Positions 21,488-33,637 are shown, counted from the stretch's first letter. The stretch: 64,000 nt of DNA from Hexactinellida sp. DTS-2022 (GCA_028753945.1 JAPNXP010000001.1:11584501-11648500), one strand, 5' to 3'. A program made the numbers and translations. Notes: generated from the sequence alone by a model not told the origin.

Positions 21488-22723
21488 ATGGCTAGTGCAA
21501 ATGTGCCAGTAGAGAGTTCCTTCCTGTTAGAGGTGGAGAGAGCACGAGCAGAGGTACGGGAGAGAGTAGCCAGAGCTCACCAGGTGCTGCGAGAGAGAGA
21601 GACAGCACTGCTGTCAGAGCTGCAGCAGCTAGAGGATGTCTACAGGGGAGAGGGAGTAGACAGGCAAGTTGCTCAGCTGAGAACAACCAAGGAACAGACT
21701 ATTGCTACTCTCTCGGATAACAAGAACAAAGATTTCCTTGCACAGCACGTAGCTCTACTGGACACCCAGATGAGAGAGCTAGCAGCTGATCTCGAGACAG
21801 CCAGAGACAGGATGGGACGAGTGGAGCTGGAGTGGGATGGAGACCTGGAAGGAATACTGAGAGGGACAGGATCCATTCGAGTGAGAGGAGCACCTGACTA
21901 CAGGGAGAAAGGAAATCCTGTGACGGTAGCTGGGAAACACAGAATGGAGACCTCTACAACACCTGGAGAGTTCTGTCATCCTCATTCAATCGCTATAGAC
22001 TCTGAAACGAATTATATTTATATTTCTGATGGAGAGAATAACCGAGTACAAGTACTTAACGAATCTTTAGAATTCTTATTCACTTTCAGTGAAGAGATGA
22101 ACTCACCGAATGGTATCTGTATCTATCTTAAGAAAGTCTATGTCACACAGTTTCATGCTAGTTCTCTAACTGTATACTCTACTGAAGGCAGATACATACA
22201 ATCAGTTGGAAGAGAAGGCGATAAAGAACTGGAATTTGATTTTATTGGAGGAGTTGCTGTATCAAACGTGAATAATCTAATTTACATTTGTGACTGTTGG
22301 AACAATCGGATTCATTGTCTGAATTTGAATTTGACTTTCAATTCATTCATTATTAATGTTAACCATCCTGAAGATATCAAGCTGACACCACAAGATATTG
22401 TAGTGCTGACAGCTGGAAGTCCATGTATCCAATTCTATGATTACTCACATCAGCTGATTAGACAGATAGTAACACGAGGAGAAGGTAATCAGCTGATTAA
22501 TCCTTGGCACTTCTGTCTAGACAGAGAATTCAATATTCTGATAACTGACTCATCAGCTGGTAGAGTTCTGATATTCTCTAACAGAGGACAACTGCTGCAT
22601 AAGTTTGGGAAGAGAGGAGAGGGATCAGGAGACCTTATCTCTCCTGCTGGTATATCTGTGGATAGAAAAGATAGAATTATAGTAGTTTCTGAGAACCCTA
22701 AACACTGTATTCAGTTATTCTAG
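21488..22723 (+). CDS. Coiled-coil/NHL beta-propeller protein, array gene B
   Basis: 411 residues, same plan as gene A: coiled coil to about residue 125, then propeller. Over residues 1-160 it differs from A at about five positions (for example KEQTIA for KEHAIA). The propeller carries many changes, clustered at SDGENNRVQVLNES, NSPNGICIY, FHASSL and LEFDFIGG, around the blade-entry loops. The frame is intact. A 598-bp transposon lies just upstream, which may have altered its promoter. Confidence 0.85.
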   Translation: MASANVPVESSFLLEVERARAEVRERVARAHQVLRERETALLSELQQLEDVYRGEGVDRQVAQLRTTKEQTIATLSDNKNKDFLAQHVALLDTQMRELAADLETARDRMGRVELEWDGDLEGILRGTGSIRVRGAPDYREKGNPVTVAGKHRMETSTTPGEFCHPHSIAIDSETNYIYISDGENNRVQVLNESLEFLFTFSEEMNSPNGICIYLKKVYVTQFHASSLTVYSTEGRYIQSVGREGDKELEFDFIGGVAVSNVNNLIYICDCWNNRIHCLNLNLTFNSFIINVNHPEDIKLTPQDIVVLTAGSPCIQFYDYSHQLIRQIVTRGEGNQLINPWHFCLDREFNILITDSSAGRVLIFSNRGQLLHKFGKRGEGSGDLISPAGISVDRKDRIIVVSENPKHCIQLF

Positions 22724-23261
22724 TTGTTAACTTTCCTGTATTAGTGTTTTCTAGAATGATATGTCAATAGAAATTGCATTCATAATTGATATAGAGATTA
22801 ACTTCCTTTCTTTATTATTGATGAACTTGCATTATGCTGGACGCTAATTATGAATTTATTCATTTATATTACAGTAGAACCTCGTTAACGAACACCAACG
22901 GACGGTAAAAATGTGTTCGCTTTATCCGGAGTTCGTATTAACCAGAGTAATACCCATTGAATAGCTATTGTAGGTACTTGATTTTGTGGAACTGTTTGTT
23001 CCTCTAATCCGGGAATTTGTATTAACCGTGTTCGTACTACTGTATTTATACATTTGATTGTTATTATTTACAAAATACCAGGCAAACACATTTAATGACA
23101 ATTCAAAATGAACCTAGGGGCTAGTTTCCAATGGGGATTTAGGTAGACATTGACAAGTATGTTGACTCCAAATTTGGTATTTGGATATTTCGATTGGTAT
23201 ATTACAGGATCACCTGGCGCGCGCATGGCGCTGGAGAGTTTCGGTGCCTATGCTAGTGCCA
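22724..23261. other. 3' flank of gene B with deletion junction
   Basis: Follows the flank of gene A to about 23206, then jumps directly to the right end of a MITE otherwise seen whole at 37901-38238. The forward DIRS fragment is therefore missing from this unit. Confidence 0.65.
22872..23042. mobile_element. pogo-like MITE, unit 2
   Basis: Same insertion as at 15105-15262, with TA flanks and CAGTAGAACC ... CTACTG ends. Confidence 0.75.
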
Positions 23262-24428
23262 ACTGATTAATCTCATCGTGTCGGAAGAACGGCTCCTTTC
23301 TGTCACTCAGATTATAAACCGTGCTAATCCTCTTCTTAAGCAGCTGTCTCGGGCTGGGTCTGGGATAACCCAGCACCTGGAAGATACAGTCTACTCTTGG
23401 CCTAAACGTGTTCCTCTATAATGTCATTCCATGCACCGGGGCTGATGGTCATAAGTAGTGTTGCGCGGTTAAGGACAGATTTCTGTAACAGGAAATGAAA
23501 AGTATCGTTTTAAATGGGACATCCTTGATTAATTTTTCCCATCCGTCAATCTTTTTAATGATAAATCTTCTCCTTTCTTAGTCATGTGTTTCGCAATGGA
23601 TTTGGACAATTTGATGCCCATGGGCATTGTTTATATGAAAACCATTTTGAATGAATTCTTAATCTATTTCCTTCTCGCCGTCTTGTCTCAATTTTTCTAT
23701 GTTATGCCACTGCTCACTGCGACATTATGTGGTAGCTGAAATTTGTATGTTTGATATTTCCATACTGGAGGACTTGGGATTTATATGTAGAGGAATGTTT
23801 CTCCACAACCTAGATCCCTATAAAACATATGACTTTGAGTTTCGTTGAATCATTCTCTGAAGTATGGAAATGGAGTCTGCTACTTTCAATGTATTTTCTT
23901 TTTGGTTCATGAATCTTAGGAACGCTATTTCGTTTAAGCTTGTTTCTTCAATCTTATTCCACAATGGTTAGAGGCTATAGACTGATCCAATGAGGTACCT
24001 TCCTCATCTCAAAATGTGTGTACATATTCTAATGTTGCTGCACCGTATGCTCTCTCAGTCTCTTAATCTAGTGTGTTTGATCCTCTTCTCATCGGTTTCA
24101 AGTTCATGCATTAATTTGCTATGAGTTTCAATTATATTTATACTCTAGAATAGTGGGCCTGTTGTCAGCAATACCATGTCGGTCTACTACTGCCATGACA
24201 TTACATAGTTCCCCCAAGTTGGCGTTATTTGTCCTTTTTCTATTGACAGGTGGGACGCAGTCTCGAAATCTAATACATTTGTTACTCTGATTATGTTGCA
24301 GTCGTTGGCTGCAATCGGCTAGATACGTATATTTGTCGATTCCCATGGACTCTCAGTATTATTATTGCGAGTTTTATTATCCCAGTGAATATTGAAGGAG
24401 CAATATTCAGTACGAATGGCATTGCTAT
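23262..24428 (-). pseudogene. Decayed DIRS-type reverse fragment, unit 2 (first part)
   Basis: Homologous to 18540-19770. It is cut at 24428 by the Gypsy element and resumes at 30623, where the minus-strand LYRYIAM-type reverse transcriptase remains. It lacks the 55-bp hairpin MITE. Confidence 0.6.
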
Positions 24429-24578
24429 TGTGACGCGAAGAAGATATAACGTATATACTGTTTATATGTAATAGAAATACAAGTAAGTTCAGCTATACTA
24501 ACACTATTGTCGGAATACTAAGCTGACATACTATTATACTACTATACTGTGGTATCCTAATAATGCGTGAGCGTTACA
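24429..24578 (-). repeat. Gypsy-2 3' LTR
   Basis: TGTGACGCGAAG ... GAGCGTTACA on the plus strand. Several differences from the other LTR, including small indels, indicate an older insertion. Confidence 0.85.
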
Positions 24579-26993
24579 TCACTCCTCTAAAACCAATCGA
24601 GATCTGTGTCGTGATGCACCACCAACACATAGTCATCGTATTTCTTAGATTTACGATTGCGCAACGGATATCTCCTTTGGGACGGAACTTCTGCCTCCTG
24701 CTCATCCGGTTCTTGTTCCACTTGGTGTGGGTTTTCTATTTCTGTTGTGTCCATTAACAGCTCCTGTTCGATGGGCTCGAAACTTGCATCGTGGAGCTCT
24801 TCACCTCCTGTGAAATCCTTTCCCTCTGGACCTTCAGTACTCGCGGCTTGTTCTACTACCCTTGTGGTAATGGGAATCTGTCCGCCTTCCTTGAACAGTT
24901 TGCAACGACTGACATGAATCCATTTTAGTTTGCTTCCCTTCTTTATCTTGACGTTAGCCCCCCTAACATCCGAAACTGCGTAAGGCCCGCCATATTTGGG
25001 GTCAAGAGAATCTCTGCACCTTGCGTTTGCTTCTAACACTAGGTCGCCCTTCGCGAACGGAGGGAGTTGAGCCCCTTGGTTTCTGCTGTAATTCCTGTCC
25101 ATCCTGCTTTGCCTGTCGTTTTCAGCTGCTAAACTCTTTAATTCCGATGAGAGTTGTTTCAGTCTCTCTGCGTGCTGACTGTAGCTGAGTTCGCTCGTCC
25201 ACTCCTTCCTAGTCAACATTGCATCTATGGGAGACAATGGCTGTCTGCCCGTCATTAGGAGTTGTGCAGAGAATTTAGTAGAGGAATTCTCAGCGTTGTT
25301 ACAATAAAAGGCCACTTCAGGCAAAATGTCAGGCCATGATTCCTTAGGTAGTTGGCGGTCTAGCGTTAAGCATCTAGCCACTTGCTTGACTAAGCCAATG
25401 CTTCTCTCGACTAGTCCGTCCGCTTGTGGGTGATAGGGTGATGAGTGTCGTTTCTCAATGCCCAACCTATCGCACATCTTCCTAACTTCAACGCCATCTA
25501 TGTTGTGTGCTTGATCTGATAACAAGCCTCTGGGCACACCATGCCCACGAAAGATCCATCCTCGTTCGAATTCGCGTATCAGGGATGCAGCGGTCTGGTC
25601 CTGAAGAGGAGCCAGTTCGATATACCGTGTAAAAACATCTACAATACATAAGAAGTAACGAAACTTGTCATCTGCCCACGGTAGGGTTCCTACATCCATG
25701 GCTACCAAATTCCCCGGACCTAGTCCCTCAACTCTGAAATCCTGGATCGGATACTTTTGCCCGGTTTGATCCCTTGCCTCTCTGACATGTAAAACAGCTT
25801 TGACAAACCTTTCGCGCATCCCGTGACATACCTAACCAAAAATAACTTCTGAGATTCTGCAAGGTCCTCCTCTGCCCGAAATGCCCCGCAGCGTGTACTC
25901 TTTTCACCACTTCATCTTGGGCTTCGCTTGGTACAACTACGCGATCCTGAAATAGTAGTAGGCCATTCGTGACATTTAAATGCTCCACGACGTCACGGAG
26001 TTGCCCCGAGCTAACTCTTCCCTTCGTTTTTAATTGTTCCAGGGCCTCACTTGTTACTGGGTCCTGTTTCTGCTGTCTTTGCATTTGAAACGCATCCCAC
26101 CTGCTCTCAACGCGAACATTAGTCTTTACTGCAAAAACTTTATCGTCGAAGACACTTTCATCTTGAACTTTCGCGTCGATTGCTACGTTCGGGTTTCTGC
26201 TTAAATAGTCTGGTAAGTTGTTTTCTTTACCGGGCCGGTGGGTGATGGTATACGAATATTCCTCCAATTCTAGTATCCATCTCGCAAATGTCCTACGAGG
26301 GTCCTTCTGGTCACGAAGCCATTTTAACGCACAATGGTCTGTTATTAGATCCACCTCACCTCTGGCTCCCAAGTAGGTTTGCCATTTCCGACATGCTGAG
26401 ACTAGAGCCCAAGCTTCTAGCTGCCCAGCGCTATAATTTCTCTGAGCGCCGCAAAGGGAGGACGAAAAGTAGTCTATGGGGTGCAACTGCCCGGTTACCT
26501 CATTTCTCTGAGACAACACTGCTGCTACAGCTGTTGCGCTGGCATCTGCCTCGATTACGAATTTATTTCTCCAGTCCGGAAATGCCAGCAATATTGGTTC
26601 CTGTACGAGCTTGTGTCGCAGGGAGTCAAAGGCGTCCTCGCATTCACTATTCCAAACCCAGCTAGCCCCTTTTCGTGTCAATTCGTATAGGGGCGCGGCT
26701 AAATGGCCCAATTCCGGGATGTACGAGCGATAAAAGTTCAGGCTTCCCAAAAAACGCTGCAACTCTGTCACTCCTTGAGGCCTAGGAAACTTGGACAATT
26801 TCTGGGCGGCAGAACTCATGGGTGTTCGACCATGCCTGGTTACGACATGACCTAGGAATTCTACCTTTTTACGGGCAAACTGACATTTCAGTAACTTTAC
26901 ATGAAGCCTAGCTTGGTGCAAGCGGGTAAACACTGTCCGTAAGTCCTCCATATGTTGTTCAAAGGAATGGGAATATATGATACAGTCATCAAT

Positions 26994-27210
26994 AGGTAAT
27001 GCGGAAATGGTTCGAATTTTTCAAAATAGGAAATAGTTCGAACAAAAAAGGAAATAGTTCGAATTTCATTTTGTATTGTTGGACCATGGATTCAAGCCGG
27101 GATTTTCTCATATCCATGGTGCAGCAACACTAAAAAATTCGAACAATTTCCGGTTTTGGTTTTTCGAACAATTTCCAGTTTTGGTTTTTCGAACCATTTC
27201 CAGCATACCT
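26994..27210. mobile_element. MITE inserted in Gypsy-2 RT
   Basis: Inverted ends ATAGGTAATGCGGAAATGG and CCATTTCCAGCATACCTAT, with further internal GGAAATAGTTCGAA copies. It interrupts the reverse transcriptase just before the IDD active site. The duplicated target could not be fixed. Confidence 0.65.
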
Positions 27211-28979
27211 ATTATGAATCGGTGTGCTTGAGCCCACGCAATGTATTGTCCATAAGCCTTTGGAAAGTAGCCTCTGCGTTCACAAGTCCAAACGGCATGA
27301 CCAACATGTCAAAAAGGCCTCTCGGCGTGTTGAAAGCCGTCTTTTCTACATCTCTTTCTCGCATAGGCACGCACCAATACGCTGCCGAGATATCGATTAC
27401 TGAAAAATACTGGAAACCGTGTAGTCTGTCCAAAATTGCCTGTACTTGAGGTATTCCGTATGCATCCTTCTTCGTTACACTATTAAGCCCGCGGTAGTCG
27501 ATGGCGAATCGTTTCTTACCGTCCTTTTTGGTAACCAATACTACGTTGCTCGCCCATGGTGAGTTGGAGGGTCTACATAATTCCTGACTTAATAATTCTT
27601 GCAATTGCGAGTTAATCTCATCTTCCCATTGGGGAGGCAATCTTCTGGGCCTCGCTTTGCTTGGGGCTGCTTCCCTTGTGTCAATCGCGTGTTCGCATAA
27701 AGTGGTTCGGCCCGGCATGTCATTGAATAACGGTTCGAATTCTTTCAGCAAAGTTAGGAACTTGATCTGTTGTTCACTATTTAAGTCGGTCTTGGTAACT
27801 TCGATTCGTTGATCCTCGCCACACCTGTTTATCTGTGCTACTGAACGTGCTCTTGCCAATGGATCCCCTCCCGTTGCCTGTTCCTGGATCCCTATCCTGA
27901 TTTTACCCAGTGTAATAACCCCTTCATCCCAATCAAAGGTTACGCGCCCAAATGACTTTAGAAATTGTCGACCCAATAACAAAGCCTGTTCTTCGCCCTC
28001 TAATACGTGTACGCGCGTCCAGCGGGCCTCTTCACCTCTCACGCTAATCGAAATGTCTACACTTCCAACGACTGTAACGGGTGCTCCGCCAACCCCGTAA
28101 ACTTGCCCTGTCTTGGACATTAAGCGATCGGTCAGCCCTAACTCCCGCATAGTTTGTACGTCCATAACATTGACCTTCGCCCCGGTATCTAATAGGGCGC
28201 GTATGGTACTATCTCCGACTCTCACCGAAATGGATGCTGCTTTCTCGTCTGCCTGGTTGCTAACTCCCAAATTCTTTACATAATATTTTCTTGTGTAATT
28301 CCTTCCTCTTCTCCCGCTGCTACCTCGCCATTCAGCCGTACACTCTTGTACATCATGGCCTTTTCCATGACAATCGTTGCATATCCTATCTGGACATCTT
28401 TGGTAGCCATGCCCCCTTCTGCCGCATGTAAAACAGGTTATGTGGCTGTATCCACGTGACACACCTCGGTAGATCCGCTCACCCCTCCTTTCAGATCCAT
28501 ATTGTCGGATCTTCCACACATGAGGAAAGGATGGATCTGCCTCCGACTCGTTCAACTGCTGGTCTTCTCTCGCGTCTTCGCTAACCATTTTGCAGTGACC
28601 GACAGCTTTCTCCTCAGGCGCTTCTCGTGCTCCGTAATCTAAAGGCACATCCGCTTGGCGCAGATTCTGTTGCACGAGACTTATAAACTCCCGCATTTGA
28701 GTATCAGACACTGTGCTTTCGTCTCGCTCGCGTAACCACCTCTTTAAGGTAGAACACACCTTGTTTGGGAGTTGAGTTACTAGGGTTATGCAAACCTGTC
28801 GATTGAGAAACCCTGCTCGTTTTTCCTCCTTCCATAATCGGGTAAAGAACACTTCGATACGTGTTCCTCTTGCCCAGACCATGCTACGGAATCTTGACGT
28901 AGCTTCAAACTCGTCAATTGGGGCGTCTAAAGCGTTGCTGAGAACTTTGAATGCTGCCTCTACTGACTCTTCTTTTATA

Positions 28980-30257
28980 GTAGTCCAGCAATATGGTGAA
29001 AGATTGTGCATTTTCGAGATAAAAGTACCAAATTTTGCACAATTGTAGTATTATAGGTTCTGATCAACTTCAGCTATGGCACATAGCAGAATTTTTGGAA
29101 CAAATTTTTCAGGGTGTCAAAAATTGGTGCCCAATCGAATCGCCGGAAGTATAAATACAGGATAGCTCATTCAAATGCATTCTTAACGACTTTATATTGT
29201 CAGATTCGTGCTCAGCACTTAATTTCTAGCATTTTGATAGGTATATTGACTATATTTGGAGAGAATATTTTTTGGTTTTCCATAGCAACGGTAAGAATAT
29301 GTTAAACATTCCGATCTCCCAATTTGGAGTAACCATATCGAGTGACCCCTTGTTTTTCTCGGGTATGCGTACTGAGTGCGAATATACTATTAGAAACACT
29401 CTAAATATTAATTGTCAAGCCAAAAGTATGCATTTAACATATTCCAGCTCAAAGCCAAGATTTATCCAAGATCAAAAGTAGTAGTTACTGGAAATTAAGT
29501 GCTGAGCACGAATCTGACAATATAAAGTCGTTAAGAACATGTCTTTGTACTTGTACTACTTCTAGGCAGGCTTGGACCGGCAATAGTTCCATAGTGCAAT
29601 GCACATGCTTCCCCATTTATTCGACCTTGTGTCAGGCCAGTAGCTAGGGGAAGGCTCGCCGGCTAGGTTAACTTTTGTGATATATCTGACATTTGGATTT
29701 GTTGTAGAATTGTATATTATTGGAGTTTCAATTTCCTCATGCTCACATTTTGTATTAATACCCTCGAATATTCTAGTATCGCACTTGTACGTAAGTATTG
29801 AAATTTGGGTGAAATAGTATCTAATAGTATATTCTAATAGTATATTCGCACTCAGTACGCATACCCGAGAAAAACAAGGGGTCACTCGATATGATTACTC
29901 CAAATTGGGAGATCGGAATGTTTATCACATTCTTACCGTTGCTATGGAAAACCAAAAAATATTCTCTCCAAATATAGTCAATATACCTATCAAAATGCTG
30001 GAAATTAAGTGCTGAGCACGAATCTGACAATATAAAGTCGTTAAGAATGCATTTGAATGATCTATCCTGTATTTATACTTCCGGCGATTCGATTGGGCAC
30101 CAATTTTTGACCCCCTGAAAAATTTGTTCTTCCAAAAATTCTGCTATGTGCCATAGCTAAAGTTGATCAGAATCTATAATACTACAATTGTGCAAAATTT
30201 GGTACTTTTATCTCGAAAATGCACAATTCGACCATTTCCTGCACCATATTGCTGGGC
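28980..30257. mobile_element. 1.28-kb foldback element in Gypsy-2 gag
   Basis: Long terminal inverted repeats of about 0.42 kb (28980-29396 against 29830-30257), sharing for example TTTTCGAGATAAAAGTACC and TTCGTGCTCAGCACTTAATT. The centre is about 430 bp without coding capacity. Flanked by TATA on both sides. Ends are CCAGCAATATGGTG. Confidence 0.75.
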
Positions 30258-30458
30258 TATAGCTAATAGTGTTGTATCCCTCTCAAACTCGTCCCTGCAT
30301 ACGTACGAAGGTAAGATTTGAATGACTGCCTTTTCGCCAGCGTGGGCTGCGAGTGAGCTCGTGGCGGCTACGAACAGTGGTTGCCACTCTTCGATCCGTT
30401 CTCCAGGTCTCAGCGGTGGGATTGAAATATTCATGGGTGCGGCCATCCAGACACTGAC

Positions 30459-30469
30459 TACTTGTATTT
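30459..30469 (-). promoter_or_regulatory. Gypsy-2 candidate self-priming primer-binding site
   Basis: One base inside the 5' LTR the sense strand reads AAATACAAGTA. It does not begin TGG, so it does not match a normal tRNA 3' end. It is the exact complement of TACTTGTATTT within the same LTR (plus-strand 30517-30527). See the matching site at 45954. Confidence 0.6.
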
Positions 30470-30470
30470 A

Positions 30471-30622
30471 TGTGACGCGAAGAAGATATAACGTATATAT
30501 ACTGTATATGTAATAGAAATACAAGTAAGTTCAGCTATACTAACACTATAGTCGGAATACTAAGTTGACATACTAGTATGAACTACTATACTGTGGTATC
30601 CTAATAATGCGTGAGCGTTACA
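30471..30622 (-). repeat. Gypsy-2 5' LTR
   Basis: TGTGACGCGAAG ... GAGCGTTACA, partner of 24429-24578. Contains the AAATACAAGTA motif (plus strand) complementary to the primer-binding site. Confidence 0.85.
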
Positions 30623-30900
30623 CTATGTATCGATATAGCTTAACTTCGTTCGCCATTGAATTGGAGCTGACCAGCTGACTGGGGTTAACTGCCACTGTCA
30701 GGAAAGCATCATTGAGATCTATCTTTGAAAAGTGCTTTGTACCTTTGTACCGTATTAGTTAGCCATCTCCGCCTTGAAGTATTAGCCTTCAGGCATTAGT
30801 AAAAACTTTTACATCTAAGATGAGTCTCCAGCCCCCTATGTTGGTAGGAATATTGTGAGGTTAAACCTCTGTTTGTTTCCTTGATGCTCCCGTCGTTATG
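30623..30900 (-). pseudogene. Decayed DIRS-type reverse fragment, unit 2 (second part)
   Basis: Continues the fragment interrupted by Gypsy-2; minus-strand RT remnants match 19770-20030. Confidence 0.6.
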
Positions 30901-31576
30901 AGGCTCTGTATCTGCTTTATATAGCTTTATTTAGGTAACAGCCTTGTAAGAAGAATGTGCTTGCCATCTCATCTGGGTGTATATACATCCCTCCGCTTGC
31001 TTGGTATTGACTTTAAGGAGCATTGAGCAGACATCTGATACTTTCTATTTTCTTTGATTTGAAATGAGTGGCAACCTCGCGGGTAGTCGCCTATGCGCTA
31101 GATTCTCGATCTGAGGTTATATAATTATTCCTCAGGACATACAAACCATCTCGGTTCCAGTTTCCCTTCCTTGTCCATGAAACTCGCATCACATGTTCTA
31201 AAGAACTGGTGCGGCAGGACCAGGTTGTTAATATGGTCTAGATTCGGAAACACTTTTCTGCTCGGCTAGTAGGTTTTTGGCCGGCCATATTTATCTGCTA
31301 ACAATGATGCATTATAAACTTATGACTTGGTCCCACATGTCAAACATACAAATTTTGGTTGCTGTTATAATTTTCATCTAACAGTTTTTGCAAGCGGAGA
31401 AATATTTTCAAATCCTGCTGCGCTGGCGATTCGATCGTAAATGCATTTAGTAACACCTGCGCTAATTGCGCTTCTCTTGAAACAACGTTTACGAACACTG
31501 CCGCCACCTGGAGTAATTGGCATACACCAAGGTAAGCTAATGTATTTTCATAGATACTGAGTAGCTAGTACACGAG
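30901..31576. other. Upstream block of NHL gene C
   Basis: Homologous to the blocks before B and D, without the two elements inserted before B. Presumed promoter and 5' UTR region. Confidence 0.5.
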
Positions 31577-32990
31577 ATGGCTAGTGCAAATGTGCCAGTA
31601 GAGAGTTCATTCCTGTTAGAGGTGGAGAGAGCACGAGCAGAGGTACGGGAGAGAGTAGCCAGAGCTCACCAGGTGCTGCGAGAGAGAGAGACAGCACTGC
31701 TGTCAGAGCTGCAGCAGCTAGAGGATGTCTACAGGGGAGAGGGAGTAGACATGCAAGTTGCTCAGCTGAGAACAACCAAGGAACATGCTATTGCTACTCT
31801 CTCGGATAACAAGAACAAAGAGTTCCTTGAACAGCACGTAGCTCTACTGGACACCCAGATGCAGAGGCGGCGCGGATTTTGGGGGCCCCCGGGTGATCGA
31901 CCTACTAGTCCCCTTTGTCCAGGGCCCCGGGGGGCCTGAACAAGGGGCCCCCCCCTTTGTAATCGATTGAGGGGCCCGCGGGTGAATCACCCGTGCGGGG
32001 TGCGGCCGCGCCGCCCATGCCCAGATGAGAGAGCTAGCAGCTGATCTCGAGACAGCCAGAGACAGGATGGGACGAGTGGAGCTGGAGTGGGATGGAGACC
32101 TGGAAGGAATACTGAGAGGGACAGGATCGATTCGAGTGAGAGCAGCACCTGACTACAGGGAGAAAGGAAATCCTGTGACTGTGACGGTAGCTGGGAAACA
32201 CAGAGAGGAGACCTCTACAACACCTGGAGAGTTCTGTTATCCTAAGTCAATCGCTATAGACTCTGAGTCTGAGACGAATAATATTTATATTTGTGATAGA
32301 TGGAATAACCGAGTACAAGTCTTTAGCGAAACTCTAGAATTCTTATTCACTTTCAGTGAAGAGATGAACTCACCAAATGGTATCTGTATATATCTTAAGA
32401 AAGTCTACGTCACTCAGTTAGGTGCTGATTATCTAACTGTATACTCTATCGAAGGTAAATACATACAATCAGTTGGAAGAGAAGGCGATAAAGAACTTGA
32501 ATTTAATTTGCCTAGAGGAGTTGCTGTATCAAACGTGAATAATCTAATTTACATTTGTGACTGTTGGAACAATCGGATTCATTGTCTGAATTTGAATTTG
32601 ACTTTCAATTCATTCATTTCTAAACTTAACCATCCTAGAGATATCAAGCTGACACCACAAGATATTGTAGTGTTGACAGAAGGAAGTCCATGTATCCAAT
32701 TCTATGATTACTCACATCAGCTGATTAGACGGATAGTAACACGAAGAGAAGGTAATAAGCTGATTAATCCTTGGCACTTCTGTCTAGACAGAGAATTCAA
32801 TATTCTGATGACTGACTCATCAACTGGTAGAGTTCTGATATTCTCTAACAGAGGACAACTGCTGCATAAGTTTGGGAAGGGAGGAGAGGGAAGAGGAGAC
32901 CTTATCTTTCCTACTGGTATAGCTGTGGACAGAGAAGGTAGAATTGTAGTAGTGTCTCAGAATTCTAAACACTGTATTCAGTTATTCTAG
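31577..32990 (+). pseudogene. Coiled-coil/NHL protein, array gene C, disrupted by a MITE
   Basis: Starts with the common MASANVPVES and follows A, B and D until residue ~95, where a 158-bp GC-rich MITE plus its 8-bp duplication (166 bp added, not a multiple of three) shifts the frame and brings a stop at 31937-31939. The rest, from 32025, stays open and encodes the end of the coiled coil and the full propeller, with extra residues VT and SE relative to A. Its variable loops are CDRWNNRVQVFSETLEF, QLGADYL and FNLPRG. Without splicing out the insert, only a truncated coiled coil would be made. Otherwise the propeller looks unharmed, so the break is recent. Confidence 0.85.
31862..32019. mobile_element. 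158-bp GC-rich hAT-like MITE in gene C
   Basis: Ends CAGAGGCGGCGCGG and CCGCGCCGCCCATG are inverted repeats. The 8-bp duplication CCCAGATG lies at 31854-31861 and 32020-32027, and the uninterrupted site is present in A, B and D. Composition is extremely GC-rich against an AT-rich background. Confidence 0.85.
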
Positions 32991-33126
32991 TTGTTAACTT
33001 TCCTGTATTAGTGTTTTCTAGAATGATAGGGAATAGAAATTGCATTCATAATTTGATATGCTTTGTTTATTATTGATGAACTTGCATTATGCTGGACGCT
33101 AATTATGAATTTATTCATTTATAATA

Positions 33127-33296
33127 CAGTAGAACCTCGTTAACGAACACCAACCGACGGTAAAATGTGTTCGCTTTATCCGGAGTTCGTATTAACCAGA
33201 GTAATACCCATTGAATAGCCATTGTAGGTACTTGATTTTGTGGAACTGTTTGTTCTTCTTATCCAGAAATTTGTATTAACCGTGTTCGTACTACTG
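33127..33296. mobile_element. pogo-like MITE, unit 3
   Basis: Same ancestral insertion as in units 1 and 2, TA flanks, CAGTAGAACC ... CTACTG. Confidence 0.75.
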
Positions 33297-33449
33297 TATT
33301 TTATACATTTGATTGTTGTTATTTTAACTTATTTACAAAATACCAGGCAAACACATTTAATGACAATTCAAAATGAACCTAGATGCTAGTTTCCAATGGG
33401 GATTAGGTAGACATTGACAAGTATGCTGACTCCAAATTTGGTATCGAAA

Positions 33450-33637
33450 CAGTGTTTTTTTATGGATTTGCTTAGAGGGCCCTACCAACAATTAGAGGCC
33501 CTCACCCCAACAATTAGAGGCTCTCACTCTACATTTCATGATATTGAGTACTTAGCACGTTAAAAATTAGAGGCTAGGCCCATTGAGAGAAATTAGAAGC
33601 CCATTTTGGGCCTCTAATTTGCCTTAAAAAAAACACT
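33450..33637. mobile_element. MITE-like insert, unit 3 only
   Basis: Begins CAGTGTTTTTTTATGG and ends CTTAAAAAAAACACT; internal copies of AATTAGAGGC. Absent from the matching sequence in units 1 and 2. Exact edges uncertain. Confidence 0.55.

Larger units (their letters stand above)
24587..30446 (-). pseudogene. Gypsy-2 gag-pol, broken
   Basis: Reading down the minus strand: gag start MAAPMNISIPPLRPGER (30446); foldback insertion; gag remainder and a zinc knuckle pair (CFTCGRRGHGYQRC, CNDCHGKGHDVQEC); protease LLDTGAKVNVMD; RT FAIDYRGLNSVTKKD to GLVNAEATFQRLM; MITE at about 26994-27210; then IDDCIIYS, RNase H (VIEADASATAVAAVLSQ) and an HHCC finger. The integrase follows a frameshift near 25760, with AMDVGTLP, LSDQAHNIDG and GLVERSIGLVKQ. 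Several frameshifts make it non-functional. Confidence 0.85.
24429..30622 (-). mobile_element. Ty3/Gypsy LTR retrotransposon, decayed copy (Gypsy-2)
   Basis: LTRs of about 150 bp with TGT...ACA ends are flanked by the 4-bp duplication CTAT (24425-24428, 30623-30626). The uninterrupted site survives in unit 1 near 19770 (ATTGCTATGTATCG). Coding sequence is on the minus strand, with gag-pol broken by frameshifts, a MITE in the RT active site region and a 1.28-kb foldback element in gag. Sequence is close to Gypsy-1 (41480-46119) but clearly older. Confidence 0.88.
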
